Part shown: in pieces, positions 62,318 to 64,000 of the stretch
Layout: each line of letters begins with the position of its first letter
Position numbering within the stretch: position 1 is the stretch's first letter
Origin: Rotaria sordida
Taxonomy: Eukaryota > Rotifera > Eurotatoria > Philodinida > Philodinidae
DNA length: 64,000 bases
Assembly: GCA_905250125.1 (NCBI GenBank)
Contig: CAJNOL010000471.1
Coordinates: forward strand, 1-64,000
Direction of reading: 5' to 3'
Translations under genes and position numbers: made by a program
Notes under the pieces: model-generated
What the model was told of the DNA's origin: nothing
Database searches by the model: none
The model's input: only the letters and a program-made list of their open reading frames with translations

Positions 62318-63048
62318 TTAAATTGCTTTTAATATGAGATTTGGTACATCGAAAGTTTGATCATCACAGAGAACAATATCATAAATATTTTTATAAACTT
62401 CTAATTTTGTTGACGTACTATAATTTAAATATCCTATTTTGAGTATATGTTTTAGATTTTTCATTCCACCAATCATTCCAACATCACCAAGAGTATCACC
62501 CAAAAGAATAACATTTGGACGATTAAGAATTGAATGATAATAAGGTGTATGATGAATTTCTTGTTCATTTTTATTAAATGTATGAATAAGTTTTTTATTA
62601 AATGAGTTTGTATTTCCATTTGTATCAAATTGAATAAAATTTGAAATAATGTGTGATAATTCATGATTATGTTTAAATTCAGGAATTTCTTTTTCAAGAA
62701 AAATTTCAATAACATCACCTAAAATTCAACATTTATGTCAAATTATTAATCAAGAAGGATTTCTTTACCTAACCCAGCTGAAAAAATGAGAATAGGAGTA
62801 TCACTACATAATAAATCCGTAATGAATTTATTTACACCTTTTTTTAATTCTAGTTTTGATTGATAAACTAGATTACGTAACATTGATTTATCAAGAGTTG
62901 ATGAAATAATAAGTGATTGAGCTTTATGCCACCATTCAATCATATAAGGAATTTTTTCTTCTACACTCATAGAAACATCAAGTTCAATTGGGTGATATTT
63001 TGAACGTAATTGATCAGCTTGAATACGAATTAATGAACCATCGGGTAA
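62318..63048 (-). CDS. NT5C3: Cytosolic 5'-nucleotidase III-like (NT5C3/UMPH-1), 3' part
   Basis: Two exons (62769-63048 and 62318-62718) join in frame at FSAGLG|DVIEIFL. The visible part covers the C-terminal two thirds of a pyrimidine 5'-nucleotidase of the HAD superfamily: SVEEKIPYMIEWWHKAQ, the serine motif IFSAGLG (family FSAGIG), HTFNKNE, and the metal-binding motif LLGDTLGDVGM, then HILKIGYLN and YDIVLCDDQTFDV before the stop at 62318. The N-terminal DxDxT nucleophile motif should lie in upstream exons, which were not found up to base 64000. The gene therefore either has a first intron longer than 950 bases and continues beyond the window, or is truncated. Confidence 0.85.
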
Positions 63049-64000
63049 CTATATGAAATTAATTTCAAAATTAACCTATTGATAATTTATTCTCAATAAG
63101 AATTTAGTTATTAATATTTGTAAAAATAATGAATTTCTTTTTTTTTTTTTTAATTCTTATAAATTTTTCTTTCTCATCATTCGCATAGAAAACTCTTATT
63201 TTATGTTTCAGACGAAAAAAAAAAGTAATATTCTAGATAGGATATTATTGTATGTATTTGTTTAAAATAATCAACTATTTGATATATATTTATCAAAAAA
63301 TTATAACCTGATTAAAAGACCATGATTAACATGAAGAAATGTCAATGTAATTTGCTTCATAGTTTTTTTTTTACTGCGTAACTGATTTTCAAATATAAAT
63401 ATTTGACAACGAAGAATCAATATTGTCTTTAGTTTAAATATATTCTATTCACAATATTTCTTCTACTTATCTTAATTACTTGATGATTTTGAATCATTTT
63501 TATTACATGTTTCTACATGTAATTCCTATCCTCGAAATTATGAAAACTATTCATAAATGCTTTAATCTACATAACTAATATTCTATATCGAAATCATGAC
63601 ATAAGGACGTCATACATTCCTGTAAATCATATTTAAATATACGTATATAATAGAGTTTATCTTTGTTCAATATTTGGGAAGAGGACTTCAACATTATGTT
63701 TGAAAGTAATTCAATTGAATACAAAGTGTACAATACTCATTGCATAGAACTAGTTTTTCATTTATGATAAACGTTCGCTATACAATCTTTGTTAACTATT
63801 ATGACTGAGATTTTTCTCAACGATTAACTAACATTGAAACAGAACTGGCTGAATGTGAATTTATGGGAATACAAGAAACCTAAGATATACCAGAAGTAAT
63901 GATATCGATAGTATAATATCATAAAAAATAATTCGAGAAAAATTTTTTGTATACATACTGATGGTACAAACAGTGTTCTGCATATTTCATCATTCTATTG
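63049..64000. other. Right-edge region, probably intron or upstream DNA of the nucleotidase gene
   Basis: AT-rich. A small minus-strand frame at about 63308-63360 (MKQITLTFLHVNHGLLI) ends at a GT but joins the next exon out of phase, so it is not included. No DxDxT motif was found. Confidence 0.4.

Noticed and set aside
63308-63360. Small candidate first exon for the 5'-nucleotidase gene
   Set aside because: Its donor leaves phase 2 while the next exon requires phase 0, and it lacks the DxDxT motif.
1-64000. tRNA, rRNA, CRISPR arrays, bacterial-type operons, retrovirus-like or Polinton-like elements
   Set aside because: I scanned for these by eye and saw no convincing cloverleaf, rRNA core, direct-repeat spacer array, or capsid/integrase-type reading frames; a tRNAscan-SE and RepeatMasker run would be decisive.

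Overview
The window is 64 kb of a strongly AT-rich eukaryotic nuclear genome. Genes are split into short exons, mostly separated by GT-AG introns of about 50-60 bases. Longer introns are usually long because a DNA transposon sits inside them. Protein content (ACE, large Rab GTPase, AIF, MFSD14, ABHD12, cytosolic 5'-nucleotidase III, TFCP2, TRAF) is metazoan. Compact introns, many RING/TRAF/MATH and LRR-type sequences and splice-acceptor-like AGs directly before start codons suggest a bdelloid rotifer (Rotaria- or Didymodactylos-like). That taxon is an inference. A 100-base N run at 17753-17852 is an assembly gap.

Layout. 1-7574: minus-strand angiotensin-converting-enzyme gene running off the left edge, with transposon relics in two large introns. 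8152-13550: minus-strand EF-hand/coiled-coil/Rab GTPase of the CRACR2A/RASEF type. 13551-18635: gene-poor stretch with a 205-bp-TIR element and a mariner end at the gap. 18636-20159: plus-strand Tyr/Arg-rich protein, not recognised. 20160-27888: repeat-rich desert with minisatellites and a 1.77-kb hAT-type element containing a 630-bp palindrome. 27889-29904: RING-TRAF-MATH protein. 29905-35870: gene-poor, with a MITE and an LRR relic. 35875-37646: an EF-hand gene and its decayed tandem copy. 38240-42631: CENP-B/Tc5-type double-HTH protein with a long low-complexity leader region. 44123-47230: MFSD14 transporter (minus), divergent from AIF (48061-54507, plus). One AIF intron contains a complete intronless TFCP2-like transcription factor gene, and the next large intron is a nest of three inverted-repeat elements. 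56822-62193: two tandem ABHD12-like hydrolases (minus). 62318-63048: 3' part of a cytosolic 5'-nucleotidase III gene (minus).

The genes form no operon or pathway. The most notable points are the intronless TFCP2-like gene nested in AIF, the layered inverted-repeat transposons (two with intact 8-bp target duplications), and the large Rab GTPase. I found no clearly undescribed system. All exon boundaries were read by eye from GT/AG sites and reading-frame continuity; residue counts are from those models.
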